This document shows positions 24,910 through 37,067 of a stretch of DNA of 64,000 nucleotides, one piece after another. The notes below the pieces were generated by a model, which ran no database searches, was not told the DNA's origin, and saw only the letters and a list, made by a program, of their open reading frames with translations. Made by a program: the position numbers and the translations under genes. This DNA is from Gordius sp. MW1 (Eukaryota > Nematomorpha > Gordioida > Gordea > Gordiidae), in NCBI GenBank assembly GCA_964036665.1, contig OZ038527.1, positions 19,986,221 to 20,050,220 on the forward strand. Direction: 5' to 3'. The stretch's first letter is position 1. Every line of letters starts with the position of its first letter.

Positions 24910-24915
24910 AATAAA
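24910..24915 (+). promoter_or_regulatory. Polyadenylation signal of the receptor gene
   Basis: AATAAA lies about 130 nt after the receptor stop codon and is followed by a GT/T-rich stretch ('tgttgtgagttttt'). It is the first good signal downstream. Confidence 0.55.
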
Positions 24916-25498
24916 TGTTGTGAGTTTTTAATGTTATTCCATTTAAAAGCTTCTTTTTTGGCTTATTCTTTAACGCTTACACATCTAAGATTCGAGTTAA
25001 TCAAAATTCTCTTTGGTAGACGAAGAAACATTAACACTAACTACAAATGAAATGAGGTAGTATAGGGATGAGTTCGAAAATTTAATGATTTATTTGCAAA
25101 TTTTAGTTTTAATTAAAGGCTTAGACGAATATTAATTACATTGTTGTGATTAAAATTGGTTTGTAAATTTAATTTAAGTCTTATTTTTAGTATCACACCT
25201 TTAGTAATGATTGTTTTTAATTTTATTGGATCTACCCTCATATAAATTCTATTATTTATTTTGCCAAACGCATCCATGTTAATTACCAAAATGGTATATA
25301 ATGAATTTGTAAATTAGGCGAATTAAAACGTTGCAAAGTTTCAAAAATATATGGTTAGTATGCAAAACATATTGTTTACAAGCTTAACACCAAAAATTCA
25401 TTAACCTTTAAATAACTTATTTTCTAAAAATATATAAGAAATAGATGGATAAGTTTCGATAGCAAATAAAGAACAAAAACATATATATTAACCACAAC
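24916..25498. other. AT-rich DNA without recognised feature
   Basis: I see nothing recognisable. Confidence 0.3.
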
Positions 25499-25690
25499 CA
25501 GGGCCTTCGGCCTTGGTGGGAAGAGAAGGCGGGAAGGGAGGGGTGAGGTGCAGGAGGGAAGGGGGAACGAAACTCATCTATACTCCGTATAAACGTAGCA
25601 TATTTGCTATGCAATTTAGGGCGAGAAAGGTGGGAAGGGGCTGGAATGCCTTGGGGGGGGGCAATGGTCAAGCAGGGAGGAAGAAACAGG
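25499..25690 (-). repeat. GGGCCTTCGGCCC GC-rich repeat, copy 2
   Basis: It begins 'cagggccttcggccttgg', then GGGAAG-rich sequence, 'actcatctatactccgtata', 'gctatgcaatttagggcgag', 'aaaggtgggaaggggc' and a G run. The module order is the same as at 4166-4345. Open frames here are by-products of the purine-rich composition. Confidence 0.8.
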
Positions 25691-28469
25691 TTAAATATAA
25701 GAAGTTTTATATTATGCTTAGACTTATAAAACGGTCGAATTAAAACAATTTAAAATGTGTTGTCTAATCTTGTTAACAGGTTTTTTTCCAAAAAATAAAT
25801 TCAGAAGCAATAAAGAAACACTTAATAACTTTGTTATATGACAGAACTTTTTAAGATATATACTATATATTTTTAACAAACAAGCGAATATAGAAGGTAC
25901 TATTTGTGCCAGACTATAAAAACAATTGATTAATTCAATTGTCAAAAAATATAACAATCACTATACCATTGCACTCCAGCAATTTTTTAATTAGCATTTT
26001 ATTCACTTTTTTAATTATTTTTACTAGACTGTTTATAAAATAATCAGTAAGATTTCAAAAATTTTTAAATTGATATTTGTAAACAGTGAATTAATAAAAA
26101 AAATGGGAGACTTTTATCTAGAAGGTATAGAATCGTAAATTTAAATAAATTACATGACGCTTTTATTAAAAGACATACCATGAAAAGCCTTTGCCAAACA
26201 GATCTTTAAAAATGCTTTTTAATCATTTTATATTATTTGTTAGTAATTAATTAATTTCCTTCCATTCGAAGAAAAGATATTAAAAAAATTATTAAGACTA
26301 ATTAATTGCCAAACGTTTTAAATTATAATGATCTGGTAGCTTTATTCATCAAGTGATTAAAATTTTCTTCTTCACACCCAGGGTAGCCAATTTAAATTTC
26401 TAACTTGGAGGGGGCAATATTTCCCAAGAAGGATTAAACAGCGGCTGGTTTAATAAAGCAAACGTCATAGTCGGATTAAGGAAGTGAAAATTATAATGAA
26501 ACGATGACATTACGAGTCGGATTTGAGGCCTCGGGCTAGGGTGGAGTCTGATCAGCCTCACCACAGACTCGAGTTTGTCCCGAAATCAATACTAACCAAC
26601 CTTAATCCAAATTTAATCGAAATTAATATAAAGTTCGTCATTGTAATCATTGTAACCTACCCCTTCTCCTTTAATTTTTTGTTTATAAATTAAAATATTT
26701 TATTTTCACTATTTTATAATTAAAACCAAGTTTGGTCATATTAAACATAAGATAAAAGGTTTCACTTTAAAGTTGGATCATTTAGATAAGCAAATTAAAA
26801 TTCTATTAATTCGAAGCAACATATATCGGATTTTTCATTAATTATTTATTATAGATATCCTTGTATTAAATTAACTATTAGTAGCAATCGATTTTATTTT
26901 TAATTTAAACGGTAAAAAAGCTTTAAATATAAAATATGCCTATAAATACGATTATTAATGTGCGTCGGGGGCTTGAGTCGTAGATAGATTTAAAAAAAAT
27001 TGGGCTCCTATCAAAGTTTAAGCTAAAAATGTAAATTCATGCTTGAACAAATAAATATAAAAACATTGATATAAATCCCGACTCGGCCCGGAATGGGGTA
27101 GATGAAGAGTAATTTTACAAGGCCATACATGTTATTATGATATTATCAAAACGTGCTCCGGTGGGTGATAGAGCTTTAAAATTAAGTAAATGAAGTTGTA
27201 AAATATTAATTATTATGCAATTTATGTAATTGTATATCAATCGATCAATTATTTCGGTGCTAGGAGTTAGATAATAGAGTTTTTATTCAAATACATTTGT
27301 CAAGAACAATTAAAAAGCTTGAATCTCTTCTGAAGAATGTCGCAAAATTTAATATAAATAAAATTGATTGATAAACGAAAATGCTATTTGTATGGCTCAA
27401 CAAACTGTTTAGCCGTTCGTGTAGTTAATTTAAAAGACATCTAATTATTTTATATACAATTGCAAACTGAAACATTTAATAACAATAACACTAATAGTAA
27501 TAAGGCATTAGAGTAATATAAGTCTTTTATATTGATTTTTAATTTGAGACGCTTAGGGTGTCAAATACGCATAAATTTCTAATTTAAGTTTATCAAAATG
27601 TTATGCAAAAAATTAATATGTATGTTTTGTTTTGAATCTTGTCAGGCGCTTAGCCAGGATTTTCACTTGAATCTGGCAAAAAAAATTTACAACGCTTTTG
27701 TGTATATATTATGTTTCTAGGTTTTTATGAGTGTCTTAAAGTCTTTGATGTAACTAAAAAACTATAACATTTTTACCCATTTAATTTAGTTATTAATCAG
27801 AAAACAGGGGGCTTGTGATATTTTATCTCAATTTGAACATGCAGGCTCTAACTTTCATTTATATAATTCCAATTTAAGTAGCTATCCTCAAGACACGATC
27901 ATGCTAACTATTTATTTTAAAATCTTTTAGTGGTCGAATGTAAGTTTTTACGACCAAATTTTACATAATATTTGTAAATAGTTTCATGTGAAATCTTATT
28001 ATTAAATTAAAACCATAACAGGTTCTATTGTTCCCGTGGAAAAAAACTTAAGAGATCTATAAAAATGAAGTATATATTTTAAAAATATCTTCAAGAGGTA
28101 AGAGCTGATAACCTTTTACCAAAGATGAGGCTATTTTTAAATCCACAAAAATGACACTCATCACGATGTAAACAAGTTATATAGAGTTCATCACAGGTTA
28201 AAGACTAAGGCTTTAATGTAATAGATGGGTTTCGGGAAACCATCAATAATTAATAATGGTTTTCTATTTATATAATTAGAGTGGTGTTGAAAACATTGGA
28301 ACTTTTATTTGCACTCAACTCTAAATGCGTCATCGTTATTTTTATAAAATCATTAACCTCATCTGTATTTGAAAAATTATCAATAACATGTATAGCTTCA
28401 ACTTGGATAATTTGTGATTGAAGGGGGGGGGGGCATTGTTGATTTTGACTCCCACTTAATATGGCTACA
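25691..28469. other. AT-rich DNA without recognised gene
   Basis: I see no gene. GC patches at about 26510-26580 ('gagtcggatttgaggcctcg') and 27076-27105 ('cccgactcggcccggaatg') may be two degenerate arms of a transposon, but the match is too weak to call. Confidence 0.35.
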
Positions 28470-28477
28470 CCAGGCAT

Positions 28478-28551
28478 CATGGGCGTACGCAGGTTTTGAA
28501 TTAGAGGGGGGCAGATTAAAAAAAAATTTTTTTTTCTAAAATTTTCCTGAG

Positions 28552-28586
<35 letters not shown>

Positions 28587-28770
28587 TCTCGACTATCCAA
28601 ATCCAAAATTTTTCCTTACCAAAAATTTTACTGAGAGCAAAAAAAAAAAAAAAAAAAAAAAAGGTCTCGACTATTCGGAGGGGGGGGGGGGGGGAGCCAC
28701 ATTAGGGTGGGGCAGAGCCTATTTTAAAATTAGGGGGGGGCAGCCGCCCCCCCCCCCTGCGTACGCCCAT
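28478..28770. mobile_element. GGGCGTAGCC-type miniature element, homopolymer-rich subfamily, perfect 8-bp TSD
   Basis: The ends are CATGGGCGTACGC and GCGTACGCCCATG; the GTACGC core differs from the usual GTAGCC but matches on both sides. The perfect 8-bp direct repeat CCAGGCAT flanks it (28470-28477 and 28771-28778). Inside, a module of 'actgagagc', a long A run and 'ggtctcgactat' is present twice (about 28545-28600 and 28625-28675), followed by long G runs. The same 'ggtcgagacc', T-run and 'gctctcagg' module occurs in the partial copy at 36159-36241. Confidence 0.9.
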
Positions 28771-28778
28771 GCCAGGCA

Positions 28779-29399
28779 TTAAACAACAAATCTTTTTGAT
28801 GGGTGCGTATTTCTTAAATTAGTTGATAACTTGTCATTTATAATTTTTTGACTAAAATGTTTTAGAAGCGGTAGATAAATAATAATAATAATAATAATAG
28901 ACAGTTAGCGCTAATTTGTAGGTTTTAAACATTAAGCCATGTGAAATTATATCTAAATTCGTTTAGGTCTTTTATAAGTTTATATATAAGAGCGATAGTG
29001 ATACCAATATGGAATAGAAGGTAAGAGTGCAGAAACTATACCCTCTCATGTTCTGAAAACCCCAGTAAGCCTAGGCCTACGCATGAGGGGGCCTTTCCCG
29101 AACTATCCTTGGGACTTGACATGCATAATCTTTGCTCCCACAAAGAACAACTTAACTTAATATTTACCCTAGGATCTTAAAGTATCTAATAACAATATAT
29201 TAGTCTTTATATCATTTATATCCATGTAGTGGCTTACTGTTTCACCATTTTTTGCTGGAAATCAATTTTAATTCTTCTTTTCTTCTTTCTATGACTGTTT
29301 ATCACTTAGGCTGGTGGTCAGTCCTTTCAACATTTGTTCTCATTTGTGTCTATATTTACATCGATCTTTCTTTATCTAGTGAATTTTCATATAGTGCCT
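28779..29399. other. Mostly anonymous DNA with an AAT microsatellite
   Basis: An (AAT)n microsatellite lies at about 28878-28899. A GC-richer patch at 29040-29105 contains a short imperfect hairpin (CCCTCTCATG and CATGAGGGGG). I see no gene. Confidence 0.4.
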
Positions 29400-32205
29400 T
29401 ATTTTATGAATCCATGTTTGCTTGGGTCTTTCTCTCTTTCGTTTTCCTGCGAAATTTATCTTTTCAATTTTCTTTCCGAAGTAGCTATCGTCCCTTCTCT
29501 CGACATGACCATACCATCTAAGTCTGTTTGTTAGGAGCTTTGTCTTAAGATGTTGATTCTTATTTCTTCATTTCGCTTATGTTCCTCTTGACTTACTCCT
29601 AGCACCCATCTTAGTAACCTCATCTACATGGACGCAAGGCGGTGCTCTTCCCTTTGACGTATAGCCCATGATTCCGAGCTATATAGGTCTGTTGGCTGTA
29701 TGATGAACCTGTGCACCTTTTAGTCTTCTTGGGATGTTTTTATCACACAGAACGCCTGTTAGGGTTTCCGTTTGAGTCATCCGGAATTTATCCTTGCATG
29801 GATTTCTTTACCCATTCCACCATCCGCTTGAAGTGTTGATCCTAGATATTTGAAGGAATCGCTTGTAAGTTCCCAATCGCCTAAAATAAGGGATGCACAT
29901 AGCTGATTTTTATCTGATTTAAATTTTGTCTTCATATATTCTGTTTTCTTTTGATTTACCCTGGGACCACTTTCTTCTATCGCATTTGCCCATCTATTTG
30001 CAGTATTAGCCGATTCTTACTGGCTTTTGGCACAGAGGATTCTATCGTCTGCAAAGATCATTGCCCCAGGAGCTTCCTCACTTAAATTCTTTGTAATAAC
30101 ATCCATTATTATTATGAATAGAAAGGGACTAAGAGCTGAACCTTGATGGTCTCCAGTGTTAATTGCAAAATCCTTTGTAGTCCCCACCGTTGTTCTAACG
30201 TATGTTCTATTTCACTTGTACATAACTAATATTGATCTAACGCATAATTATGGCACTTTGTTTTTATAGGGAATTTCCACACTTAAGTACGAGGGACTTT
30301 ATCAAACGCTTTTTCTAGATCGATGAAACACATATGGAAATCAACCTCCCTTTCTCTAAACTGTTCCATTAATCTTTTAACTTAACACTGTTCAGGGCAT
30401 ATGCTGTAGACCTCTTCGGCATAAATCCGGATTGTTTGTCTGAAATTTTAACCATATTTCCGAAGCCGTTTTTCAATCACTTTTTCCGACTCATAAGCTA
30501 AATCCCTCTGTAGTTGTTACAATCCTGAATATCTCCTTTCATCTTGTTTAGTATCATATAGCTATCCCTCCACTCGTTAAGCATTTTACCCGTTTTCAAG
30601 ATATTGTTGAAAATTTTGGCCAGCATTTCGACACCGATATTTCTTAAAGCTTTTAAGCCTTCTATTGATATGTTGCCTGACCTGAGAGCTTTTCCTGACT
30701 TTAATTTACCCATAGCAACCTTAACCTCCGTTTCCGTGATTTAATCCACTGTTTTAATTCTCCTATTGTATTTTCTTGGTTATGATGATCTTCGACTAAA
30801 GGCCCCTTTTCAATTGATAAACCCCTATAATAGTCGTAAAATTTTTGTATTATATGACTGTCGTGTGTTAGTATTTCTACATTTTTTCCCTTGATTAGCC
30901 GGCATTTTACGTAATCTTTAGCATTTCAGGCCCATGCCTTTGCTATTTTGTAGATCTATCTTTCTTCTTCCTTTGAGTTTAGTTTTACATTTATATCATC
31001 GTACACCTTGTTTTAGCTTTTGTTACGTATATTTTTTAGCTGATTAGCTTGCCTATCATTACTATCTTTGCTTTTATGCTAAACTTTGTACAGTCTCTTC
31101 TTTTCTTTGGTACATTTTTGCACTTCTTTATTCCACCACCACGACTCCTAGAGAATTCTTTTAGTGGGTTTGCTTTCACCTAATATTTGTCGTCCCGCTT
31201 TTCGCATTGAGCCGGCTATACCATTCCACTGATCCTCACACGAAGTATTTTCCTTGAATTCAGCATGTCTCATTACTTGTTCTCGAAATTGTTGAATATT
31301 ATCACTTAGTCTGCTCCTTTGTATAGTAGCCGCTTCTCTTTGTACCTTTTGCCTTTTAAGACCCTTAAATACAAAGTCAATCATCAACAGCCTGCCGGGG
31401 CATGTTAATTTCACTCGGTATTACTTTAACATTTTAAACATATTTTAAGTGCGTAAAGAAATCTATCGGAGTGGTACGGCTGCCGCTTTTATACGTTATA
31501 AGATGTTCCTGTACCTTTTTGAAAAAATTATCTCCTATAACTAGGTCAAAAGCTTGAGCAATTTCTAGAATATCCGTACCTCCTTCATTTCTTAAGCAGT
31601 AACCTCGACCACCGTGATTTCTTTCAAATCCTCCTCCTAATTTACCACGTGCCCATTGAGATCCGCCCCTATAATTACTAGCCCATTTTACCTAATTGGG
31701 ATAGAATTTTTTCAAGCTCTTTCCAAAAATAATCTTTTTCGCCTCAGAGAAACCACTTTGAGGAGCGCACGCACTATAACGTTTATCATATTAGATTTAT
31801 AAAAAATCTATATCGCCATAATTCTATCATTGATTCTTTTAACATCGACGAAAGTTTGTTGAAATTCCTCCGGTAACACTATACCGACGCCATTCCGACG
31901 CGTTTGTGTGCCGTGAAAATATAATTTGTATCCGTCACCTATAGATTTCGCTTTTAGGCCATTCCATTGGGTCTCTTGTATACAAGCGATATCGATTTCT
32001 CCTCCTTAGAACGTCTGCCAATTCTCTGCTCTTGCTAGTCATTGTACCAATATTCCATTACCCAAACTTAATCCTATGCAAACTAATATCCTTAACCGCT
32101 TTCGTTTGTTGAGAGAGCGGTAGCCTTCATTTATTTCGCACACATTCCACGCGAAGAATGCGGGCGTCGCTTAAGAGGAACGCCTCAGCTTGGTTTTCAT
32201 GGTAC
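29400..32205 (-). mobile_element. Decayed RTE-like non-LTR retrotransposon (LINE) with endonuclease and reverse transcriptase remnants
   Basis: Read on the minus strand, the order is that of an RTE-like LINE. An APE endonuclease remnant comes first (31880-32100, blocks 'IACIQETQWNG' and 'YKLYFHGTQTRRNGVG'). A linker follows (31148-31414), then reverse transcriptase with 'GDIQDCNNYRGI' (about 30500-30540), palm motif '[13 protein letters not shown]' (about 30290-30335) and catalytic 'MIFADDRILCAK' (about 30020-30060). The C-terminal region has 'RWVLGVSQEEHKRNEEIR' and 'LRWYGHVERRDD' (about 29430-29640). Many frameshifts and stops interrupt it, so it is inactive. No poly-A tail or target duplication could be fixed, so the outer limits are approximate. 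Confidence 0.85.
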
Positions 32206-32670
32206 TTCTTTGTTGTAATATACATTTTGGTTTATATGGAATGAGAGAGTATTGATACCCCAGCTTTCCATGCCTGACTGAACTATGTTAGATTTGGGCG
32301 CCTGACTACCTAATATATATGATGCCGGCATCTTGGGTGAATTTAACATTTTTTCAGACCCACTCGTATTGATAGGCTCAATACTCCCAATGCACTAGCA
32401 CTCCCAAAAGCCCAGAAATTTTAGTCTGACCCTTTATTAAGAATCTTGTCAATAGGGTGATCCCACCAGTAACAAACACCAAATTATATTTAGCTACTAA
32501 AGGTATAGTTTATTGGATCACGCGAGTACACAAGCTCAACCACCACTGCAAGGTATTTCTGGCTCGGTTAATTGATATGATAGAATACCTCTTAAGTCAA
32601 ATATTAACCCAATTTTATTCTGCGTCAAAAAGATGGTATTTTGATAGCGCAGTATAGCTATGGGCCTCTA

Positions 32671-32847
32671 AAAAGTATTTTAAGGGAAAAAATTATTACC
32701 TCTTTCTCCTGTTTGACGTCTTCCACTATCAAGGGGTCTCATGTGTACTGTCAACTGTCAAAATATTTCAAGGGAAAAAATTATTATCTCTTTCCCCTGT
32801 TTGAAGTTTTCCTCTATCAAGGGGTTTCACGTGCGCTGTCAACTGTC
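32671..32847. repeat. 88-bp tandem duplication, 2 copies
   Basis: Two adjacent units each run from 'agggaaaaaattatta' through 'ctatcaaggggt' to 'ctgtcaactgtc' (32671-32759 and 32760-32847) and differ at scattered positions. No other copy was noticed in the window. Short frames over it are not gene-like. Confidence 0.75.
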
Positions 32848-33055
32848 GTAACAAATTATTTTGACATGCAAATTATGGTATTTAACGCCTGTTTATTCAA
32901 AATAGGGAGAGATGGTAATCCAATATAGAATTTATGATCTTTCTCATCTTGTAAGGTTCATTGTTTTCCTTTTCCACTTATACGGGAAAATTGCCGCTAA
33001 CAAAAATATCAAGTTTATGATAATTAAATATTGACATTCCATATTAGTGACGCGG

Positions 33056-33205
33056 ACAAACAGGGAAGATTCTCGGTCTCCTTTCGTCTCGAAAAACCGA
33101 GACGAGACAAAACGAGAATTTGAAAAACTGACCCGAGATCGAGACGAGAATTTTGATGTTGAAACGAGACGATACGAGATTTTTTTCGGCAAGATCTCGG
33201 GTTTT
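33056..33205. repeat. GAGACGAG-rich repeat cluster, arm 1
   Basis: This block has many variants of 'cgagacgag', 'tctcgtctcg' and 'gatctcgggt'. A related block with the same motif occurs at 38356-38435 ('caagacgagatgagatcgag', 'gactagacgagatt'). Such motifs often make up the ends of miniature transposons, but I could not define boundaries or a duplication. Confidence 0.45.
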
Positions 33206-33844
33206 TATTGATCATAAAATTTTAGTAAATTATGTAATTTAAATTGCATAAATGCAAATGAATACGATTGGAATATATTTGCTATTAAAAATACACCTAA
33301 GTGTAGCAAATATTATATATTTTTGCAAAAAATTTAATTAGCAGTCTTAGTTCATTTATTTAAGTAGATGATCCTTAGGGTATGTGAAAGAAAGTTTTAT
33401 GTTGCGATTAGTTTGCTTCGTATCGCCTATTAAGCGTGTTTGCTGAATTTTTGAAACGATCGTGTTTATAAGTAATAATTTTTTGACTCTGAGAAATTTT
33501 AACTTTTTGTCATAGATTTTACCTCTGAAATCGAAAATTTTCATCGGAGGAATTTGTTTAAAAGGAAAAAAGTTTGAAAAATTTATGTCGAAAATAATAC
33601 ATGTTTATAGCATTTTAACAATTAGAAAATTTAGGCTTAAAATGAGTTCTGATGTTGTATTATATATTACTGAAGAATATTTAAATTTTGCAGTTTCTCA
33701 CCCTGCATGATGCGGTAATTATAAATTGGTGGTAAATTAGTTTGGATAATTATACAAGTTAAGCTAAGGTAGCTCAGATTCTTTGAGCCCCGTCATTTGT
33801 GCCTAAAATTTTGTAAGGATTCGTAACCACTCCATGCGTTATTT

Positions 33845-34970
33845 ATTATTAATTGCTATGCAATTTATGGGCTCGTTTTTGGTTGTCCGTTGTCCATTAC
33901 CCTTCAAGTTATTGGCGCCAGCTTTGTGACCTGGAGGTTCGTGTTCAATCCCAGGAGAGGACAAATTTTTTTTGATTATTTTTAAATTAAATTAATATTT
34001 TGTTCTTGTTAATACCATTGATAATATGAATTTTTGACCGTCCGCTGGCTTCTGACCAATGAAAAAAATGACCATTGGCCAAATAAGTCAAAATTTTATT
34101 TTTTCGTTTTTGAATTGGGTATATTAGGTTAACATTGATAATTACCCTATGCCCTTTCCTACAAGGGCATATGCCTCTACTGATATGGGTCCCTGTGCCC
34201 CTACAAAAGCCTATGCCGCTACAGATGTGGGTCCCTGTGCCCCTACAAAAGTTTATGCCTCTACTAATGTGGGTTCGAATCCCGGAGAGGGCAAAATTTT
34301 TATTTTTTTTTAAATTAAATTAATATATTTTTCTTGTTAATACCCTTGATAATATGACTTTTTACCGCGCCCTGACTACTGACCAATGGAAAAAAATGAC
34401 CATTGGCCAAATTGTGAATTGGAATTTTTTTTCGTTTTTTTTTTAAATTAATATATTGTTTATGTTAATACCATTGATAATATGACTTTTTGGCCGTCCG
34501 CTGGCTGCTGCCCCTACAAAAGCCAATGCCTCTACTAATGTGTATTTTTATTTAAATTAAATTAATATATTGTTCTTGTTAATACCCTTGATAATATGAC
34601 TTTTTAACCGTGCCCTGACTACTGACCAATGGAAAAAAATGACCATTGGCCAAGTTGTGAATTGGAATTTTTTTTACGTTTTTTTTTCAAATTAATATAT
34701 TGTTTATGTTGATACCATTGATAATATGACTTTTTAGCCGTCCGCTGGCTGCTGACCAATGAAAAAATGACCATTAGCCAAATTATAAATAGAAATTTTT
34801 TTCGTTTTTTTTGACTAGTATGTATTTATAGACCGTCTCTGGGTACTGACCAATGGAAAAAATGACCATTGGCCAAATTGTGATTCGAATTTTTTTTCGT
34901 TTTTTTTGTAGACCGTCTCTTGGTACTGACCAAAAAAATGACCATTGGCCAAATTGTTTTTAAGTAAAGG
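33845..34970 (+). repeat. Composite SINE-like/minisatellite block, copy 2 (forward orientation)
   Basis: It begins with the 'attgctatgcaatttatggg' module. A tRNA-type B box follows ('ggttcgtgttcaatccc', about 33933-33949) with the tail 'gagaggacaaatttttttt'. Then come several units of 'gaccaatggaaaaaaatgac' plus 'cattggccaaatt' with 'gaccgtccgctggctgctg'. A second B box 'gggttcgaatcccggag' lies at about 34271-34287 next to 'ctgtgcccctacaaaa' repeats. These are the modules of 4590-6075 in the opposite orientation. Short frames across the block are not genes. Confidence 0.8.
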
Positions 34971-35059
34971 CTAAAATTTCAAAATGCTCCTTCCAAAATC
35001 TTACTAATAAGTTATTTATTTGATGATTAAAAAACGCCTTTTGATGAAGTATTTTAAAT

Positions 35060-35115
35060 CAGTGATTCTTAACCTTTTCATATACGCGGCACCCCAATTT
35101 TATAATTTTTCTGCG
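35060..35115 (+). mobile_element. Isolated hAT-like transposon end
   Basis: 'cagtgattcttaacctttt' followed by 'cgcggcacccc' resembles the widespread hAT left terminus (CAGTGGTTCTCAACCTTTTT with GGCACCCC). I found no matching right end in the window, so this is probably a truncated copy. Confidence 0.45.
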
Positions 35116-35607
35116 GCCCCCCCCCCCCCCATTTTTTTCATAATAATAAATTGGTATGAAAAATAAACTAGTTTGAAAATTTTTTCCCGTAAAAACACCA
35201 GACTGCCCCAGGAAGTAGATATCATTCTACATAATTATTGTGTTTTAAAATAAGATGATGAACTCTTTGTATTTGTTCAGGATGGGATTTAAGATATGAG
35301 GAATAGGAATAAATAATTGGGCGAATTGAAAGGAAAGATAGGGGGATATATTGGGCCGTAAAAGGATAAACTATATTGGGCCGTAAAGGGATAAACCTTG
35401 TCCCCCCCCCTCCCCCCCCCCCCCCCCCCCAAAGGGGGACTCACATTTAATTCTTTCTTTAGGTCCTTTATGTATTTTATTTATCTCCAAGAATAAATTA
35501 ATGATATCAATATTATCAATACGATCACACGCGTATATTAAAATTACTGATGCGTGTTCATGTTGATAAACAATCAAATATGGGGAGAAATAAATAAATA
35601 AGTATAA

Positions 35608-35870
35608 GCGCGTCGGGGGGGGAAGAAATAACATACGCGTACTAGGAATTAAATGTAAAGGAATAAAGATCTATGTACTACAACTACACATTAAATAGCA
35701 TGGCCAGGAAAGGCAGATGTAGTCGTAGACTACATTCTAGCGTATTATCATGTACGTGTCGTATATGCGCGTTGGGGAGGGGGGGGGGAATTAACACGCG
35801 TACTGATTAAATAGAAAGTAAAAGTATCACTATGTACTTACAGGAAAAGGGGTTACTCAGTGAGTATGCC
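35608..35870. repeat. Diverged tandem duplication with G runs
   Basis: Two units about 165 bp apart each contain 'gcgcg', a G run, 'acgcgtact', 'attaaat' and 'ctatgtact'. A third weak copy may follow with a G run near 35982. Between 35340 and 35440 there are two copies of 'attgggccgtaaa' and long C runs. None of this looks coding. Confidence 0.5.
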
Positions 35871-36158
35871 TCTGATAGGCAGATGTACTTCTCGTATAAG
35901 ATATAAGATCAAAAGATCCGACAATGTTAAGAAATCTAACAATAAATGTTGTAATTAATCGAATGAGATACACTGTTTTACGAGGGGTTGGGGGAAATGG
36001 GGAATCCACGTATCAAGAGATACGATAATAATATTAATACTTTTATCATTAATCATATTTGTCCTAAATTATCTGCTAGAACCCATCAGGGTTTTATAAC
36101 TAAATTCCTGCCAAGGCCAGCCAAAACTTTTTAATTGCCCAATTCACTAATTTTAGAT

Positions 36159-36241
36159 GGTCGAGACCTTTTTTTTTATTGCTCTCAGGAAATTTTTTTT
36201 TCTGCCCCCCCCCCCTAATACAAAACCTGGCTACGCCCATG
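36159..36241 (-). mobile_element. Partial GGGCGTAGCC miniature element (homopolymer-rich subfamily)
   Basis: 'ggtcgagacctttttt', 'gctctcagg', 'tctgcccccccc' and 'aaaacctggctacgcccatg' match one end of the 28478-28770 copy in reverse orientation. The other end is missing. Confidence 0.7.
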
Positions 36242-36458
36242 ATGTTTTAATTATCTTTTATTAAAATACAATAAAATATATAAACGCAATAAAATGTTAT
36301 ATTCCATTAGTAATTTATTATAAAATAAAAGCATTTTTAGCTTTTGATGGTCGCCCTCTTCGTCTTTTTTGACCTATACTAATATTTTTTGCTTTTATTT
36401 TAATTGTACCAAGTGGTAGCTATATATAAGTAATGGGTAAAACATATTTTGAAGTCTA

Positions 36459-36720
36459 ATGTCTCAGTTGATTGAATTAGTGAATAGCTTCACTAGCTCG
36501 TAGGTTCGAATCACGGAGAGGGCAAAGTTTTTATTTTTTTTTGAAATTAAATTAATATTGTTAATACCCTTTAACATTTTAAATATTTGTATAAATTAAT
36601 AATTAACTAATAATTTTGCATTTAATACCCCCCTATAGGCACTCTCACCCCTTCCCATCTTTCTCGCCCATAAATTGCATAGCAAATCTGCTACTTCTAT
36701 ACGGAGTATAGATGAGTTTT
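36459..36720 (+). mobile_element. tRNA-derived SINE with GC-rich tail
   Basis: A tRNA-like head carries an A-box-like 'gtctcagttgattgaat' (36459-36477) and a B box 'ggttcgaatcac' (36503-36514), followed by 'ggagagggcaaag' and a T-rich stretch with 'aaattaaattaatattgtt'. The tail ends with 'taatacccccctataggc', 'ccttcccatctttctcgccc' and 'aaattgcatagcaaat'. These are the reverse complement of the end of the 4166-4345 repeat, and they link that repeat to this SINE. Confidence 0.65.
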
Positions 36721-37067
36721 ATAATTAATTTTTGATTTTATAAAATATGTGTCTACGCATTTTGTAACGAATAGTTATATATATATATACATTTGTATTC
36801 ATTCATACATACATATGGAATAAAAATTCAGTTATCTAGTTTCTAACTCTCCTCTTAAAACTACCTAATTCCTGTAAGACTCTCTTGACGCTATTAGATA
36901 TCCCGATCCTCCCTTACTAAGTAAACAATCTTATATCCCTTTTCCCCTCCCTTTTATCAACATTTATCTGGACAACGACGTATATGTCTCCGACTACGAG
37001 AGCTTATAATTTGGCCCATTGAACCTTAATATGACATTATGTGAATACATTGTTTTGTCATATGCAT
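36721..37067. other. AT-rich spacer
   Basis: An (AT)n run lies near 36776-36790. I see nothing else. Confidence 0.3.

Noticed and set aside
25417..25743. Overlapping opposite-strand frames
   Set aside because: Both arise from the purine/pyrimidine bias of the GGGCCTTCGGCCC repeat.
29252..29534. Two plus-strand frames of 66-89 codons
   Set aside because: They lie opposite the C-terminal part of the minus-strand LINE reverse transcriptase.
34135..34323. 62-codon frame with 'MPLLIWVPVPLQKPMPLQMW' repeats
   Set aside because: It is the translation of a short tandem repeat ('cccctacaaaagcctatgcc') in a SINE-like block, with no sign of a protein gene.
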